Origin: Lipingzhangella_A rawalii
Lineage (GTDB): Bacteria > Actinomycetota > Actinomycetes > Streptosporangiales > Streptosporangiaceae
Assembly: GCF_031628175.1 (NCBI RefSeq)
Contig: NZ_JAVLVT010000005.1
Location: forward strand, 496,001-560,000
Length of the DNA: 64,000 bases
Direction: 5' to 3'
Notes under the pieces: generated by a model
Seen by the model: the letters and a program-made list of their open reading frames with translations, nothing else
What the model was told of the DNA's origin: nothing
Database searches by the model: none
Made by a program: the position numbers and the translations under genes
Shown: positions 20,396 to 29,512 of the stretch, in pieces
Position numbering within the stretch: position 1 is the stretch's first letter
Layout: every line of letters begins with the position of its first letter

Positions 20396-20813
20396 GTGAT
20401 CCTCCGGGGTCAGTGATCCTGGTGCTGCCAGAGCGCGCACCCGGGAACGAGTGTCCGGCGTCGTTCTTACCACATGACGCCCCGATGCCCCGTCCGGTCA
20501 GCCACCCCAGACCCGCGAACCCCCGTGGGCCTACGGCCGGGGAGCTGTCCGCCGGCGGGTGTATTGGAAACGCGCCGGTCATGAGTTTGGGGACGACCGT
20601 GCCCCGCAAGGATAGAGACGGGCAGCCGGCCCATAAACCCGGTGCTGTCGCTGACAGCGTGGCTGACCGTGCAGTTGCCGAGCAGCGGGCACCCGGGATT
20701 CCCCGGGACCACACAGTCCGCAACGGTTGTGCGTCCCACTCGGGCGCAGGGAACCGGACATGCCCGCGACCACTGGCCCTATCCACAGGGTGGACGTCCC
20801 GCCCCAGTGACCT
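20396..20813. other. Intergenic stretch with no gene seen
   Basis: Upstream of yaaA. Overlapping frames on both strands have no recognisable content or ribosome site. It probably holds the yaaA promoter, but no clear element stands out. Confidence 0.4.
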
Positions 20814-20850
20814 CGGTGGCGGTTCTGCCCGACCGGCAGAACCGCCACCG
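20814..20850 (-). terminator. 16-bp hairpin after DUF7455 gene
   Basis: A perfect 16-bp stem (20814-20829 with 20835-20850) with a 5-nt loop lies 17 bases past the stop of the minus-strand DUF7455 gene. It is among the strongest hairpins in the window. Confidence 0.85.
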
Positions 20851-20866
20851 CACGTCCTGTTCGGGG

Positions 20867-21097
20867 CTAACGCTCGTCCTCGGCCGCGGTGGCCGGATTC
20901 TCCTGAAGCTTGCTGGTCTCGTCCTGGATTTCTGCGGCGATCTTGCGCAGTTCGTCATCGTGCTTGCGCGCGTGGTGCGCACAGAACAGCAGGTCGCCGC
21001 CGGAGTTCAGCACCACCCGGACATACGCCTGGGCGCCACAGCGGTCGCACCGATCTGCGGCGGTCAGGGGCTGTGTGGGTGCAAGAGTTCCAGTCAC
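20867..21097 (-). CDS. DUF7455 zinc-ribbon-like small protein
   Basis: 76 aa with the hallmark segment CDRCGAQAYVRV, then LLFCAHHARKH. The two Cys of CxxC and the Cys/His pair of CAHH are plausible zinc ligands. The C-terminal 30 residues form a charged helix. Small proteins of this type are conserved between hrdB and parE in actinobacteria; their role is not known. It is divergent from parE. Confidence 0.85.
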   Translation of the reverse strand: MTGTLAPTQPLTAADRCDRCGAQAYVRVVLNSGGDLLFCAHHARKHDDELRKIAAEIQDETSKLQENPATAAEDER

Positions 21098-21428
21098 TTC
21101 GCCTTCCTCAATGCTCGGCGTTAGTCACCTCGCTCAACATCTAACCTGACATGGAACTTCCCGGCCAGTGCTGTTGTACGCCAACAGCGGAATCGGCCCA
21201 ATTTGTGGGGTGTGTCACCGTCATCGTTTGGATCTCGGGTGGGGCTGGCCGGGCGCCAGTGTCGTGGCGTGCCGATAGCCTCGGTTCGAACGGCTGTGCC
21301 TATGCTTGCTCCGCGAATGGGACAGTCCACATGTCTGCGGGCACCCGCCGCATACCTTCGATCGTCGTAGTACCGTGCCCTCGTCCGTGACGAGGCCAGA
21401 CCGCCCTCGACCGCTCGGGAGTGTCTCC

Positions 21429-23531
21429 GTGACCGCCGCTACTGCCGAATTGCACGAGCCCGACGACTACTCTGCGCGCCATCTCTCGGTGCTGGAGGGG
21501 CTGGAGGCGGTCCGTAAACGGCCTGGCATGTACGTCGGGTCGACGGACAGCCGGGGTCTCACCCACTGTCTGTGGGAAATCGTCGACAACTCGGTCGACG
21601 AGGCGCTGGCCGGGCACTGTTCCCGGATCGATGTGGTGTTGGCCGCCGACGGTGCCGTCGAGGTCCGGGACGATGGCCGGGGAATCCCGGTGGACATCGA
21701 GCCCAAGTCTGGGCTTCCCGGGGTCGAGGTGGTCATGACCCGGCTGCACGCCGGGGGCAAGTTCGGCTCGGGCTCCTACACGGCCTCCGGCGGGCTCCAC
21801 GGGGTGGGCGCGTCGGTGGTGAATGCGCTCTCGGCCCGACTGGATGTGGAGGTGGACCGGGACGGCCGCACCAGCTCCATGAGTTTTCGCCGTGGAATTC
21901 CCGGCACCTTCGACGGCAGCGGCCCGGACGCCGATTTCACTGCGGGCTCCGGGCTGACCGTGGGGCGCCGGGTCGCACGCTCGGTCACGGGAACCCGGGT
22001 CCGGTTCTGGCCGGACCGTCAGATCTTTCTGAAGGACGCCGACATTGCCCTGGACGCGCTGCTCGGCCGCGCCCGCCAGACGGCATTCCTTATCCCCGGG
22101 CTGACCATCGCGGTCCGGGATGAACGGGGAGAGGGCAGCCCCCCGGTGGAGGAGGAGTTTCGCTTCGACGGGGGAATTAGCGAGTACTGCACCTACCTCG
22201 CTCCCGACGAACCCGTCAGCGACGTGCTGCGACTTCAGGGGGCGGGTACCTTCACCGAGACCGTGCCGGTCCTGGACGACAGTGGGCACATGGTGCCCAC
22301 GGAGGTAGAGCGCACGCTGGACGTGGATGTCGCCTTGCGCTGGGGAAACGGCTATGACCCGACGGTGCGTTCCTTCGTTAACGTGATCGCCACCCCCAAG
22401 GGCGGCACCCATGTCGCGGGTTTCGAGCGGGCCCTGGTCCGGGTCGTCAACGATCAGCTGCGCAGCGCGAAGCTCCTCAAGGCGAATGAGGACCCGGTCG
22501 TGAAGGAGGACGTGCTGGAGGGGCTGACGGCGGTGGTTACCGTACGCCTGCCCGAGCCCCAGTTCGAAGGCCAAACCAAGGAGATCCTCGGAACTTCGGC
22601 GGCGAGCCGGATTGTCTCCCAGGTGGTCGGGCACGAGCTCCGGGCGTTTCTCGGTTCCACCAAGCGGGCGCAGCGTCAACAGGCGCGTACGGTGCTGGAG
22701 AAGATCGTCAACGCGGCCAAGGCACGACAGGCCGCCCGGCAACAGCGGGAGAACCAGCGCCGCAAGACCGCCCTGGAGAACTCCGCCCTGCCCGCCAAGC
22801 TGGTGGACTGTCGGAGCGAGGGGATGGAGTCCAGCGAACTGTTCATCGTGGAGGGTGACTCCGCCCTGGGCACGGCCAAACTGGCCCGCAATTCCGAGTT
22901 CCAGGCGCTGCTACCGATCCGAGGCAAGATTCTCAACGTGCAGAAGGCCTCTATGGCCGACATGCTCAAGAACGCGGAATGTGCCGCGATCTTGCAGGTG
23001 ATCGGTGCCGGCTCCGGGCGCGGCTTCGACGTGACCGCGGCCCGCTACGGACGGGTCATCATCATGGCGGACGCGGATGTCGACGGTGCCCACATCCGCT
23101 GCCTCCTGCTGACCCTGTTCTACCGATACATGCGCCCCCTGCTGGAGGAAGGCCGGGTCTACGCCGCCGTCCCGCCCCTGCACCGGGTGGAACTAACCAA
23201 TGTTGCCCGGAAACGGGGCGCCAAGGCGGACCGGTACCTCTACACCTACTCGGACGCCGAGCTTCAGCGGCGCCTGTTGGAGCTGGAGCGTAAGGGCTTC
23301 ACCTGGAAGGAGCCGGTGCAGCGGTACAAGGGACTGGGCGAGATGGACGCCGACCAGTTGGCCGAGACCACCATGGATCCCCGCCACCGGACGCTGCGCC
23401 GGATCCGGGTGGAACACGCGGAAGAGGCCGCGGGGGTGTTCGACCTGCTGATGGGTAACGAGGTCGCCCCGCGGCGCCGGTTCATCGCCGAGGGGGCACA
23501 GGAGCTGGATCTGTCCCGGATCGACGCTTAA
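21429..23531 (+). CDS. parE: DNA topoisomerase IV subunit B (GyrB-like, ParE)
   Basis: 700 aa from GTG 21429; the longer frame has an unrelated head. The GHKL ATPase domain shows E50 and N54 in the EIVDNSVDEA segment, then the GGLHGVGASVVNALS lid. The TOPRIM domain has E475-GDSA and the DxDxD metal site D548, D550, D552, with KGLGEMDADQL near the end. The B subunit powers strand passage together with a ParC/GyrA-like partner, which is not in this window. The locus beside hrdB matches streptomycete parE rather than the gyrB near dnaA. Its last 50 bases overlap the end of the convergent siderophore gene. Confidence 0.9.
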   Translation: MTAATAELHEPDDYSARHLSVLEGLEAVRKRPGMYVGSTDSRGLTHCLWEIVDNSVDEALAGHCSRIDVVLAADGAVEVRDDGRGIPVDIEPKSGLPGVEVVMTRLHAGGKFGSGSYTASGGLHGVGASVVNALSARLDVEVDRDGRTSSMSFRRGIPGTFDGSGPDADFTAGSGLTVGRRVARSVTGTRVRFWPDRQIFLKDADIALDALLGRARQTAFLIPGLTIAVRDERGEGSPPVEEEFRFDGGISEYCTYLAPDEPVSDVLRLQGAGTFTETVPVLDDSGHMVPTEVERTLDVDVALRWGNGYDPTVRSFVNVIATPKGGTHVAGFERALVRVVNDQLRSAKLLKANEDPVVKEDVLEGLTAVVTVRLPEPQFEGQTKEILGTSAASRIVSQVVGHELRAFLGSTKRAQRQQARTVLEKIVNAAKARQAARQQRENQRRKTALENSALPAKLVDCRSEGMESSELFIVEGDSALGTAKLARNSEFQALLPIRGKILNVQKASMADMLKNAECAAILQVIGAGSGRGFDVTAARYGRVIIMADADVDGAHIRCLLLTLFYRYMRPLLEEGRVYAAVPPLHRVELTNVARKRGAKADRYLYTYSDAELQRRLLELERKGFTWKEPVQRYKGLGEMDADQLAETTMDPRHRTLRRIRVEHAEEAAGVFDLLMGNEVAPRRRFIAEGAQELDLSRIDA

Positions 23532-25920
23532 CGTCCGGTGCGTAGGCGGCGATCGGATTCTGAAGGTCCCCTGCCAGCTGGATGGCACTGGCGGGGTCCT
23601 GGAGGTCCACCATCCGTTCGTTGTTGCGCAGTTGCAGGCGGTTCAGGCAGGACAGTCCGAAGCGTTCGGTGAACAGGTCCCAACGGGCGAACCGGGAGTT
23701 CAGCTCGGGGTGATCGTGTTGGTAGTCAGCGACGCACTGCGCAACGACCTGCCAGAAGTCCTCCTCGGCGAGCAGTCCCTCTTCGGCCAGCACGGAGTTG
23801 AGGAACCGGAGAAAACAGTCGAATACGTCGGTGAGGATCGACAGTGGACGCAGTTCCTCGTCGACCTCGGCGCGGATGCGCGCCACGCCCTGGGGGAGGG
23901 GGCGGTCCGGGTCCAACAGAGCAACTTCTTCGGCGATGTCCTTGATCAGTGCACGGTGAGGCACGCCCTGTTCCAGCACCAGGATGACGTTCTCCCCGTG
24001 TGGCATGAAGACCAGGTCGTGGGCGTAGAAACAGTGCAGGATGGGACGGAGATAGACGTCCAGATAGCGTCGCAGCCACTCTCGCGCACCGAGCTGCGAC
24101 TCGGCGATGAGTGCTGCGACCAGGGACTCACCCGCACTGTCCACGTGCAACAGTGCCGCCATCGTCGCCAGACGCTGGTTGCTGCCCGGGTCGAGGTGCG
24201 TGTGGGGGCTCTCCCGCCAGAGTGCGGCGAGCATCATCCGGTACGGCGATCCGCTCTCGGTGGCTGCCTCATAGTGTTCGTGGTGGAAGCCCACGGCGGC
24301 GCGTTCCCGCAGCACGGTGAACCCGCTCGCCCGCAGCTCGGGGTCCTCGACAACGATGCGGGTGACCCAGTCGTTGATCGCCGGGGTGGAGCGCATATAC
24401 GCCGCGGACAGTCCACGCAGGAACCCCATATTGCGTACGGACATGGCTGTTTTGACGTAGTGGCGGTGGGGTGCACTGCGGTTGTAGAGGGTGCGGACGG
24501 ACTGTTGGGGCTGGTAGTCGTCGTCACCGTAGCCGAGGCAGATGAGGTCACGGCGCGCCAACGCGTCGGCGAAGGTGACTGTGGTGCGGTTCCACCACTG
24601 CCAGGGATGGACGGGGATGAGATGCACGTCCGCCAGCGTGAGTGCCTGTTCGGCGAGGACGCGCGTGAATCGCTCCAGCGTGTCCGGGGCCAGCTCGGTG
24701 GTGAGCAGCGTCTGGCGGTCCAGGTCGTGGCTGTGGGTGAGCGTGCAGTATTCGCGGCGTGCCGCCAGCCACACCAGTCGGGTTGTGGCACCGGTCTCCG
24801 GAGCGTAGGCCAGATACTCATTGGCATCCAGGCCGATCCGGCCGCTGTTGGCGACGAAACACGGGTGCCCCTCGGTCATCCCGGCCTCGATGGTCTGGAA
24901 GTCGCTGTGTGCGAGCTCGGCGGCGGTGTGACGGCGGGTGGCCAACTTGTGGGACCAGCTGGCCAGGGTGGTGGTCAGCTCTTCAAGATAGGTCGGTAGC
25001 AGTGTGGGATCGATGTCCAGGGTCTCCCGTAGATCCAGGACGAGGGCGGTTGTCTCCGGTGAGAGTTCCTGTCCGTCCCGGATCCGGGTGATGCTCTCGG
25101 GATCCACCACCCAGTGGTCCAGCGATCGTCGACGGGCCGTGAAGCGGTATTCGGTGCGGGTGTCGTCACTGGTGACCACGTAGTCCCGCCCTTCGAGCCG
25201 AGGGAGCACCAGCCGTTCGTGGGCGAACTCCGCGAGCGCCTTGGCGGTCAGTAGGCGGTTGGCACGGTGCCACGTGTCCGGGGTGAGATGGCTAATGACC
25301 GTGTCCGGCCGCTCGCGCGCCGGGTCGGGGCCCGTGGTTGTGGGCTGTGGGGCGGCGCCGTGCGGCGTCGTGGCGTGGTACTGCTGTCGGGTGCAGGTGC
25401 TGAGGTAGGCCTGTTTGTCGGGAAGGTCGATGGTGTGGTGGATCTGGAAGCCCACAGCGGCGTTCAACCGGTGCATCTTTCGGTTGCGCACGTCGGGTTC
25501 CACGACAACACGCTCCACTCCGGGGGTGGCGAACAGCCACTGCATGACGGTGTCCAGGACGGCACGGGTGAAGCCGTGCCGGGGCGTGTCGGTGGGTGCG
25601 ACGAGAACGTGCATCCCGGTGTCGCCGGTGCGTCCCTGATAGTGGTGCCGTAGCGGGGTGTGCTGCGGACTGTAGCGCTCGACCAGGAACGCCGGCTGGC
25701 CGTCGTGCTGGCCCAGCAGGGCCAGACGGTGTGGATCTTCCTCGATCTCGGTGAATTCGCGTTCGATGTCGGCCTGGGTGGCCGATCCCAATTGCCAGAA
25801 GACGGACTTGGGGTGGGTGAGCCATGAGTGCAGCAGTGGGATGTGGCTGGCCCGGTCCACGTGGTGGAGGGAGAATCTCCCCAGGCAAGGGTCGGTACGG
25901 ACGAACACGGTCTCGGTCAC
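23482..25920 (-). CDS. Fused GNAT acyltransferase and NIS siderophore synthetase (DesC-DesD)
   Basis: 812 aa. Residues about 1-185 are a GNAT domain of the siderophore acyltransferase type (DesC/IucB), and about 205-795 are an IucA/IucC NRPS-independent synthetase (DesD). The synthetase carries the EGHPCFVANSGRIGLDANEYLAYAPE-like ATP-binding region, HPWQWW, and KTAMSVRNMGF segments. A Pro/Thr-rich linker joins them. In the desferrioxamine pathway DesC acylates N-hydroxycadaverine and DesD joins and cyclises the units. The GTG start overlaps the desB stop by 4 nt. In Streptomyces desC and desD are separate genes, so this is a domain fusion. The gene end overlaps parE by 50 bp. Confidence 0.9.
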   Translation of the reverse strand: MTETVFVRTDPCLGRFSLHHVDRASHIPLLHSWLTHPKSVFWQLGSATQADIEREFTEIEEDPHRLALLGQHDGQPAFLVERYSPQHTPLRHHYQGRTGDTGMHVLVAPTDTPRHGFTRAVLDTVMQWLFATPGVERVVVEPDVRNRKMHRLNAAVGFQIHHTIDLPDKQAYLSTCTRQQYHATTPHGAAPQPTTTGPDPARERPDTVISHLTPDTWHRANRLLTAKALAEFAHERLVLPRLEGRDYVVTSDDTRTEYRFTARRRSLDHWVVDPESITRIRDGQELSPETTALVLDLRETLDIDPTLLPTYLEELTTTLASWSHKLATRRHTAAELAHSDFQTIEAGMTEGHPCFVANSGRIGLDANEYLAYAPETGATTRLVWLAARREYCTLTHSHDLDRQTLLTTELAPDTLERFTRVLAEQALTLADVHLIPVHPWQWWNRTTVTFADALARRDLICLGYGDDDYQPQQSVRTLYNRSAPHRHYVKTAMSVRNMGFLRGLSAAYMRSTPAINDWVTRIVVEDPELRASGFTVLRERAAVGFHHEHYEAATESGSPYRMMLAALWRESPHTHLDPGSNQRLATMAALLHVDSAGESLVAALIAESQLGAREWLRRYLDVYLRPILHCFYAHDLVFMPHGENVILVLEQGVPHRALIKDIAEEVALLDPDRPLPQGVARIRAEVDEELRPLSILTDVFDCFLRFLNSVLAEEGLLAEEDFWQVVAQCVADYQHDHPELNSRFARWDLFTERFGLSCLNRLQLRNNERMVDLQDPASAIQLAGDLQNPIAAYAPDVKRRSGTDPAPVPPRR

Positions 25921-27245
25921 GGCAGCTCCATGGGTGCGGTGAAGGTCTGGAACGTGGTGGTGGACTCGACGGGGTAGGGCTCGCGGCCGGTGAGCTCACG
26001 CAGGATGGATGAGTTTCGGTAGGCAGCCATGCCCAGGTCCGGGGTGACGAAGCCGTGCGTGTGCAGTTCGGCGTTCTGGACGAAAACCTCGGAGCCACGC
26101 TGGTCCACGCTGTAGTTGCGGGCCGCGACCAGGCGGCCCTCGCCATCCCAGCGCAGCCGTTCGGCGATCGGGGAAAGGAAGTCCGGAGGACGGTAGGAGT
26201 AGCCCGTGGCCAGCACCACCTCCGCTGTGGTGTGGGTGTGGCGCACGTCCTGCTCGGTGTGGTGCAGCTGGAGCTCGAAGGTGCCGCTGTCGGGGTCGCG
26301 ATGGGCACCGGTGACCGCTGTGGCCGGCAGCAGCCGTGTCGGGCAGTGGCCCCGGTGCGACTTCGTGTACAGCAGCTCGTAGATCTCGTTGATCAGGCTG
26401 CTGTCGATTCCCTTGTACAGCGGGTTCTGCTGCCGCAGCAGCGCCTCGCGGGTGGCGGCGGGGAGTGCGTGGAAGTGGTCGGTGTAGTCGGGGGAGGTGA
26501 GCTCCAGGGTCAGCTTCGTGTACTCCAGGGGAAAGAACCGGGGGGAGCGGGTTACCCAGGTGAGTGCGTAGTCGTGGCGGTCGATGTCGCGCAGTAGGTC
26601 GTAGTAGATCTCGGCGGCGCTCTGGCCGCTGCCCACCACGGTGATGCTGCTGCTGGCTACGAGCTGTTCGCGTCGCGACAGATAGTGGGAACTGTGCAGG
26701 CCCGCGGTGTCGATTTCGGAGAAGGCGTCCGGTAGGTGCGGCGGTGTGCCGGTGCCCAACACCAGACGGCGGGCGCGGTAGGTGAGCTCCTCGCCGGTCG
26801 TGGGCCGGATGGCCTGGACCAGGTAGTGGTCGGTGCCCGGGTCGTGTCGGATCGCGGTGACCCGGGTGTCGAAATGCAGGTGTTGGTTGCCGAGCCGCTC
26901 GGTCGCCCAACGGCAGTAGTCGTTGAACTCGCTGCGTAGGGGAAAGAAGCTTTCCCGGATGTAGAAGGGGTATAGGCGGTTGGACGCCTTGAGGTAGTTC
27001 AGGAAGGAGTAGGGCGAGGTCGGGTCAGCCAGGGTGACCAGGTCGGCGAGGAAGGGGGTCTGGAGGGTGGCCTCGTCGAGCAGCATGCCACCGTGCCAGG
27101 TGAATTCTGGTTCCTGCTCCAGGACCACCACGTCCAGGTCCGAAAGCGGCTCGCTCAGGCAGGCCAGGCCGAGGTTGAACGGCCCCAGCCCGACGGCTAG
27201 GACGTCGTGGGCATCGGCGCCGTGCGCGGTTGGTGCTTCGGGCAT
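25917..27245 (-). CDS. desB: Cadaverine/lysine N-hydroxylase (DesB type)
   Basis: 442 aa from ATG 27245, which has GGAGG upstream; the longer frame to 27335 is rejected. The FAD motif GLGPFNLG is at 19-26, an NADPH motif VVGSGQSAAEIYYDL lies mid-protein, and the ATGY segment is near the C terminus, as in flavin N-hydroxylating monooxygenases (IucD, PvdA, AlcA). It would hydroxylate the amino group of cadaverine to build the hydroxamate. It lies between desA (22 nt upstream) and the fused desC-desD gene. Confidence 0.93.
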   Translation of the reverse strand: MPEAPTAHGADAHDVLAVGLGPFNLGLACLSEPLSDLDVVVLEQEPEFTWHGGMLLDEATLQTPFLADLVTLADPTSPYSFLNYLKASNRLYPFYIRESFFPLRSEFNDYCRWATERLGNQHLHFDTRVTAIRHDPGTDHYLVQAIRPTTGEELTYRARRLVLGTGTPPHLPDAFSEIDTAGLHSSHYLSRREQLVASSSITVVGSGQSAAEIYYDLLRDIDRHDYALTWVTRSPRFFPLEYTKLTLELTSPDYTDHFHALPAATREALLRQQNPLYKGIDSSLINEIYELLYTKSHRGHCPTRLLPATAVTGAHRDPDSGTFELQLHHTEQDVRHTHTTAEVVLATGYSYRPPDFLSPIAERLRWDGEGRLVAARNYSVDQRGSEVFVQNAELHTHGFVTPDLGMAAYRNSSILRELTGREPYPVESTTTFQTFTAPMELP

Positions 27246-27267
27246 TGTGTCCTCCGTTCTCCGGTTC

Positions 27268-28794
27268 TCAGCTTGCGGGGGCGAGGACTCCGTTGGCAGC
27301 CAGGTACTCTTCGGCGTGGCCGGCGAGGAGGTCACGCACCGTGGTGATGTCGGCCCGGGTGGTGTCGGGGTTGAGAATGGTCAGCTTGAGATGGCGTCGG
27401 CCGTCCACGGTGGTCTGTGCCACCAGCGCGCTTCCGGAGGTGTACAGCGCGTTCCGGGCGTACACCGCGGCGGCATCACCCTGTGCCGCGGAAATACCGG
27501 CGCCCGGGACATAGCGGAACACGACCGTGCTGAGTTGGGGTGGGGCGGCGAGTTGGAAGCGTGGGTCGGCCGTCAGGATCTCGGCGGCCTCGGTGGCGCG
27601 CTCGATCACGGTGTCGAAGAGTGTGCCGATGGCCTCGGCGCCCATGATGCGGAGGGTCAGCCACAGCTTCAGGGCGTCGAATCGGCGTGTGGTCTGAATG
27701 CTCTTGTCCACCTGATTCGGTGTCTGGGTGGCCGTGTCGGCCGGGTTCAGATACTCCGCGTGGTAGGTGGCGTGGCGGAGGGTACGTCTCTCGCGCACGA
27801 TGACGGCGCTGGAACTGACCGGCTGGAAGAAGGATTTGTGGAAGTCCACGGTGACAGAGTCGGCATGTTCGATCCCGTCGAGGCGGTAACGGTGTCGGGA
27901 TACGAGGAGACCGCAGCCGTAGGCGGCGTCCACGTGCAGCCACACCCCGCTGCGGGTGCACTCGGCGGCGATGTCGGGCAGTGGGTCAATGCTGCCGAAG
28001 TCCGTGGTTCCCGCGGTGGCAACCACCGCCATCGGAACCAACCCCCGCCGCTGGCAGTCCTCAATTTCCGCGCGGAGTGCGGCGGGAACCATACGGCGGG
28101 TGGCGTCGCAGGCCACGGTCCGCACCGCGTCGTAGCCCAGCCCCAGGAGTGCGGCCGACTTCGCCACGCTGAAGTGTGCACTCTCGGAGGTCAGAATGCA
28201 CAGCCGGGACAGGTTTGCGGAGGTGGGGCCAGTGGCGCCGCGGGGATCGTCAGCGTTCAGGCGGCTGATGGTCTCGTCTCGGGCCAGGAGTAGTGCCTGA
28301 AGGTTGGACTGGGTGCCGCCACTGGTGAAGACCCCGTCGGCGGAGGGTCCCATGCCGATCTGTTGGGCGGTCCACTCGACCAGGCGTTGTTCGATCAGCG
28401 TGGCGCCGGTGCTCTGGTCCCAGGTGTCCAGGGAGGAGTTGACGGCACTGAGGACGGTTTCGCCGAGTAGGGCCGGAAGGGCCACGGGGCAGTTGAGGTG
28501 TGCGAGATAGCGGGGATGGTGGAAGTAGACGGCATCCCGGAGGTAGATGTCCTCGAGTTCGTCCAGGGCCAGCTGGCTGTCCCGGAGGGGATGGTCCAAA
28601 TCGATTCCGGCGAGTCTGGTGGTCAGCTGGCGCACGGTGGGGCCGGTGGTGGGCCCGTCGGCGCCGGCGATCCTGCGGGCCACGCGGTGGGCCCCGGCCG
28701 CGACGAGCTGTTGGTACTGCCCGCTGGTCGTTCCGGTGAGCAGGTGCGTACGGGGGGCGGTGTCGGTCCACTGGGAGGGCTCGTGCACGCTCAT
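27268..28794 (-). CDS. desA: PLP-dependent lysine decarboxylase (DesA type)
   Basis: 508 aa group II decarboxylase. The PLP Schiff-base lysine is K320 in DFHKSFFQP; H207 should stack on the cofactor and D289 in HVDAAYG should bind the pyridine nitrogen. In desferrioxamine synthesis it makes cadaverine from lysine. It is first in the desA-desB-desCD operon. Two tandem iron boxes lie 14 and 34 bases before its start, so it should be repressed by a DmdR/IdeR-type regulator with iron. Confidence 0.93.
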   Translation of the reverse strand: MSVHEPSQWTDTAPRTHLLTGTTSGQYQQLVAAGAHRVARRIAGADGPTTGPTVRQLTTRLAGIDLDHPLRDSQLALDELEDIYLRDAVYFHHPRYLAHLNCPVALPALLGETVLSAVNSSLDTWDQSTGATLIEQRLVEWTAQQIGMGPSADGVFTSGGTQSNLQALLLARDETISRLNADDPRGATGPTSANLSRLCILTSESAHFSVAKSAALLGLGYDAVRTVACDATRRMVPAALRAEIEDCQRRGLVPMAVVATAGTTDFGSIDPLPDIAAECTRSGVWLHVDAAYGCGLLVSRHRYRLDGIEHADSVTVDFHKSFFQPVSSSAVIVRERRTLRHATYHAEYLNPADTATQTPNQVDKSIQTTRRFDALKLWLTLRIMGAEAIGTLFDTVIERATEAAEILTADPRFQLAAPPQLSTVVFRYVPGAGISAAQGDAAAVYARNALYTSGSALVAQTTVDGRRHLKLTILNPDTTRADITTVRDLLAGHAEEYLAANGVLAPAS

Positions 28795-28807
28795 CGATCA
28801 CCCTAAT

Positions 28808-28826
28808 TAAGGTTAGCCTAACGAAA
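28808..28826 (-). promoter_or_regulatory. Iron box 1 (DmdR/IdeR site), desA-proximal
   Basis: The 11-bp core GTTAGCCTAAC at 28812-28822 sits in a 19-bp match to the actinobacterial iron box TTAGGTTAGGCTAACCTAA with a few outer mismatches. It starts 14 bases before the desA ATG. Confidence 0.85.
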
Positions 28827-28827
28827 C

Positions 28828-28846
28828 AAAAGTTAGCCTAACCTAT
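28828..28846 (-). promoter_or_regulatory. Iron box 2 (DmdR/IdeR site), desA-distal
   Basis: The same GTTAGCCTAAC core at 28832-28842, exactly 20 bp from the first core, so two regulator dimers could bind on the same face of the helix. Confidence 0.85.
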
Positions 28847-28997
28847 TAATCGATGATGTCGATACGGGGGTACCCCTGGGCTACACGTTGATGCCGGGAC
28901 CTCCGGGGACGCGTCGTGTCACGAAACCGGGAACAGCCCGCGTGCTAGGATGAGCGCGCCCGCGTGACCTACGGTTCCGGCGTGGCCGCGGGCGGCA

Positions 28998-29071
28998 GGG
29001 GCGGTAGCTCAGCCGGTCAGAGCAGCGGACTCATAATCCGTCGGTCGCGGGTTCAAGTCCCGCCCGCCCCA
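28998..29071 (+). tRNA. tRNA-Met (CAT), elongator
   Basis: A 74-nt cloverleaf: 7-bp acceptor stem GGGGCGG with CCGCCCC, D arm with TAGCTCAG, anticodon loop CTCATAA giving CAT, T arm GCGGG-TTCAAGT-CCCGC, discriminator A, CCA not encoded. The paired first acceptor base and overall form fit elongator tRNA-Met rather than the initiator. Confidence 0.93.
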
Positions 29072-29512
29072 CGCATCGCCCCGGAGCCTTGGTCTGTTCT
29101 GGTTGGTGGCATCGGGCTCGTGGGGGAGCGAGGGGCCCGACGGGGCGGGTATGCCGCCAGCGGCGGTGCTGCGAGTGAGACCCGGGGCCGCCGCGTCCCG
29201 CGACGCAGTCCGCAGCGTACGGGCCGATCTCACCGCAGATCGGGGACGCCGCACGTCGATCCCGGATTCTGGTCGGGCCGATCCTGCGCCCGTCGGCGAT
29301 GAGGTCGTGACCGTCCGGATCATGCGGGCGGAGAGGCTCCCTGTGCTCGTCGCCACTCCGAAAAGATCGTGGTGGATCGATCGTGCTGAATCCCTGTGAC
29401 CAGGAAATAAAACAATGGCCAGGCGTTCTCTAATCGTGCTCGGGCGGGATTCCTGAGTCTAGGGGTGTGCGAAACCTCCCGTTCCGCATCGACTGAATGG
29501 CATGATGTACGG
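29072..29512. other. Stretch after tRNA with no supported gene
   Basis: A 98-codon frame at 29103-29399 is open but has no ribosome site and no recognisable content. The part after 29380 is AT-richer than its surroundings and probably holds the promoter of the following gene. Confidence 0.4.

Noticed and set aside
29009..29356. Minus-strand frame with the segment GGRDLNPRPTDYESAALTG
   Set aside because: This peptide is the well-known artefact of translating a tRNA gene; the frame overlaps tRNA-Met.
29103..29399. 98-codon plus-strand frame after the tRNA
   Set aside because: No ribosome site, no recognisable composition or motif, and overlapping frames are equally open in this GC-rich stretch.
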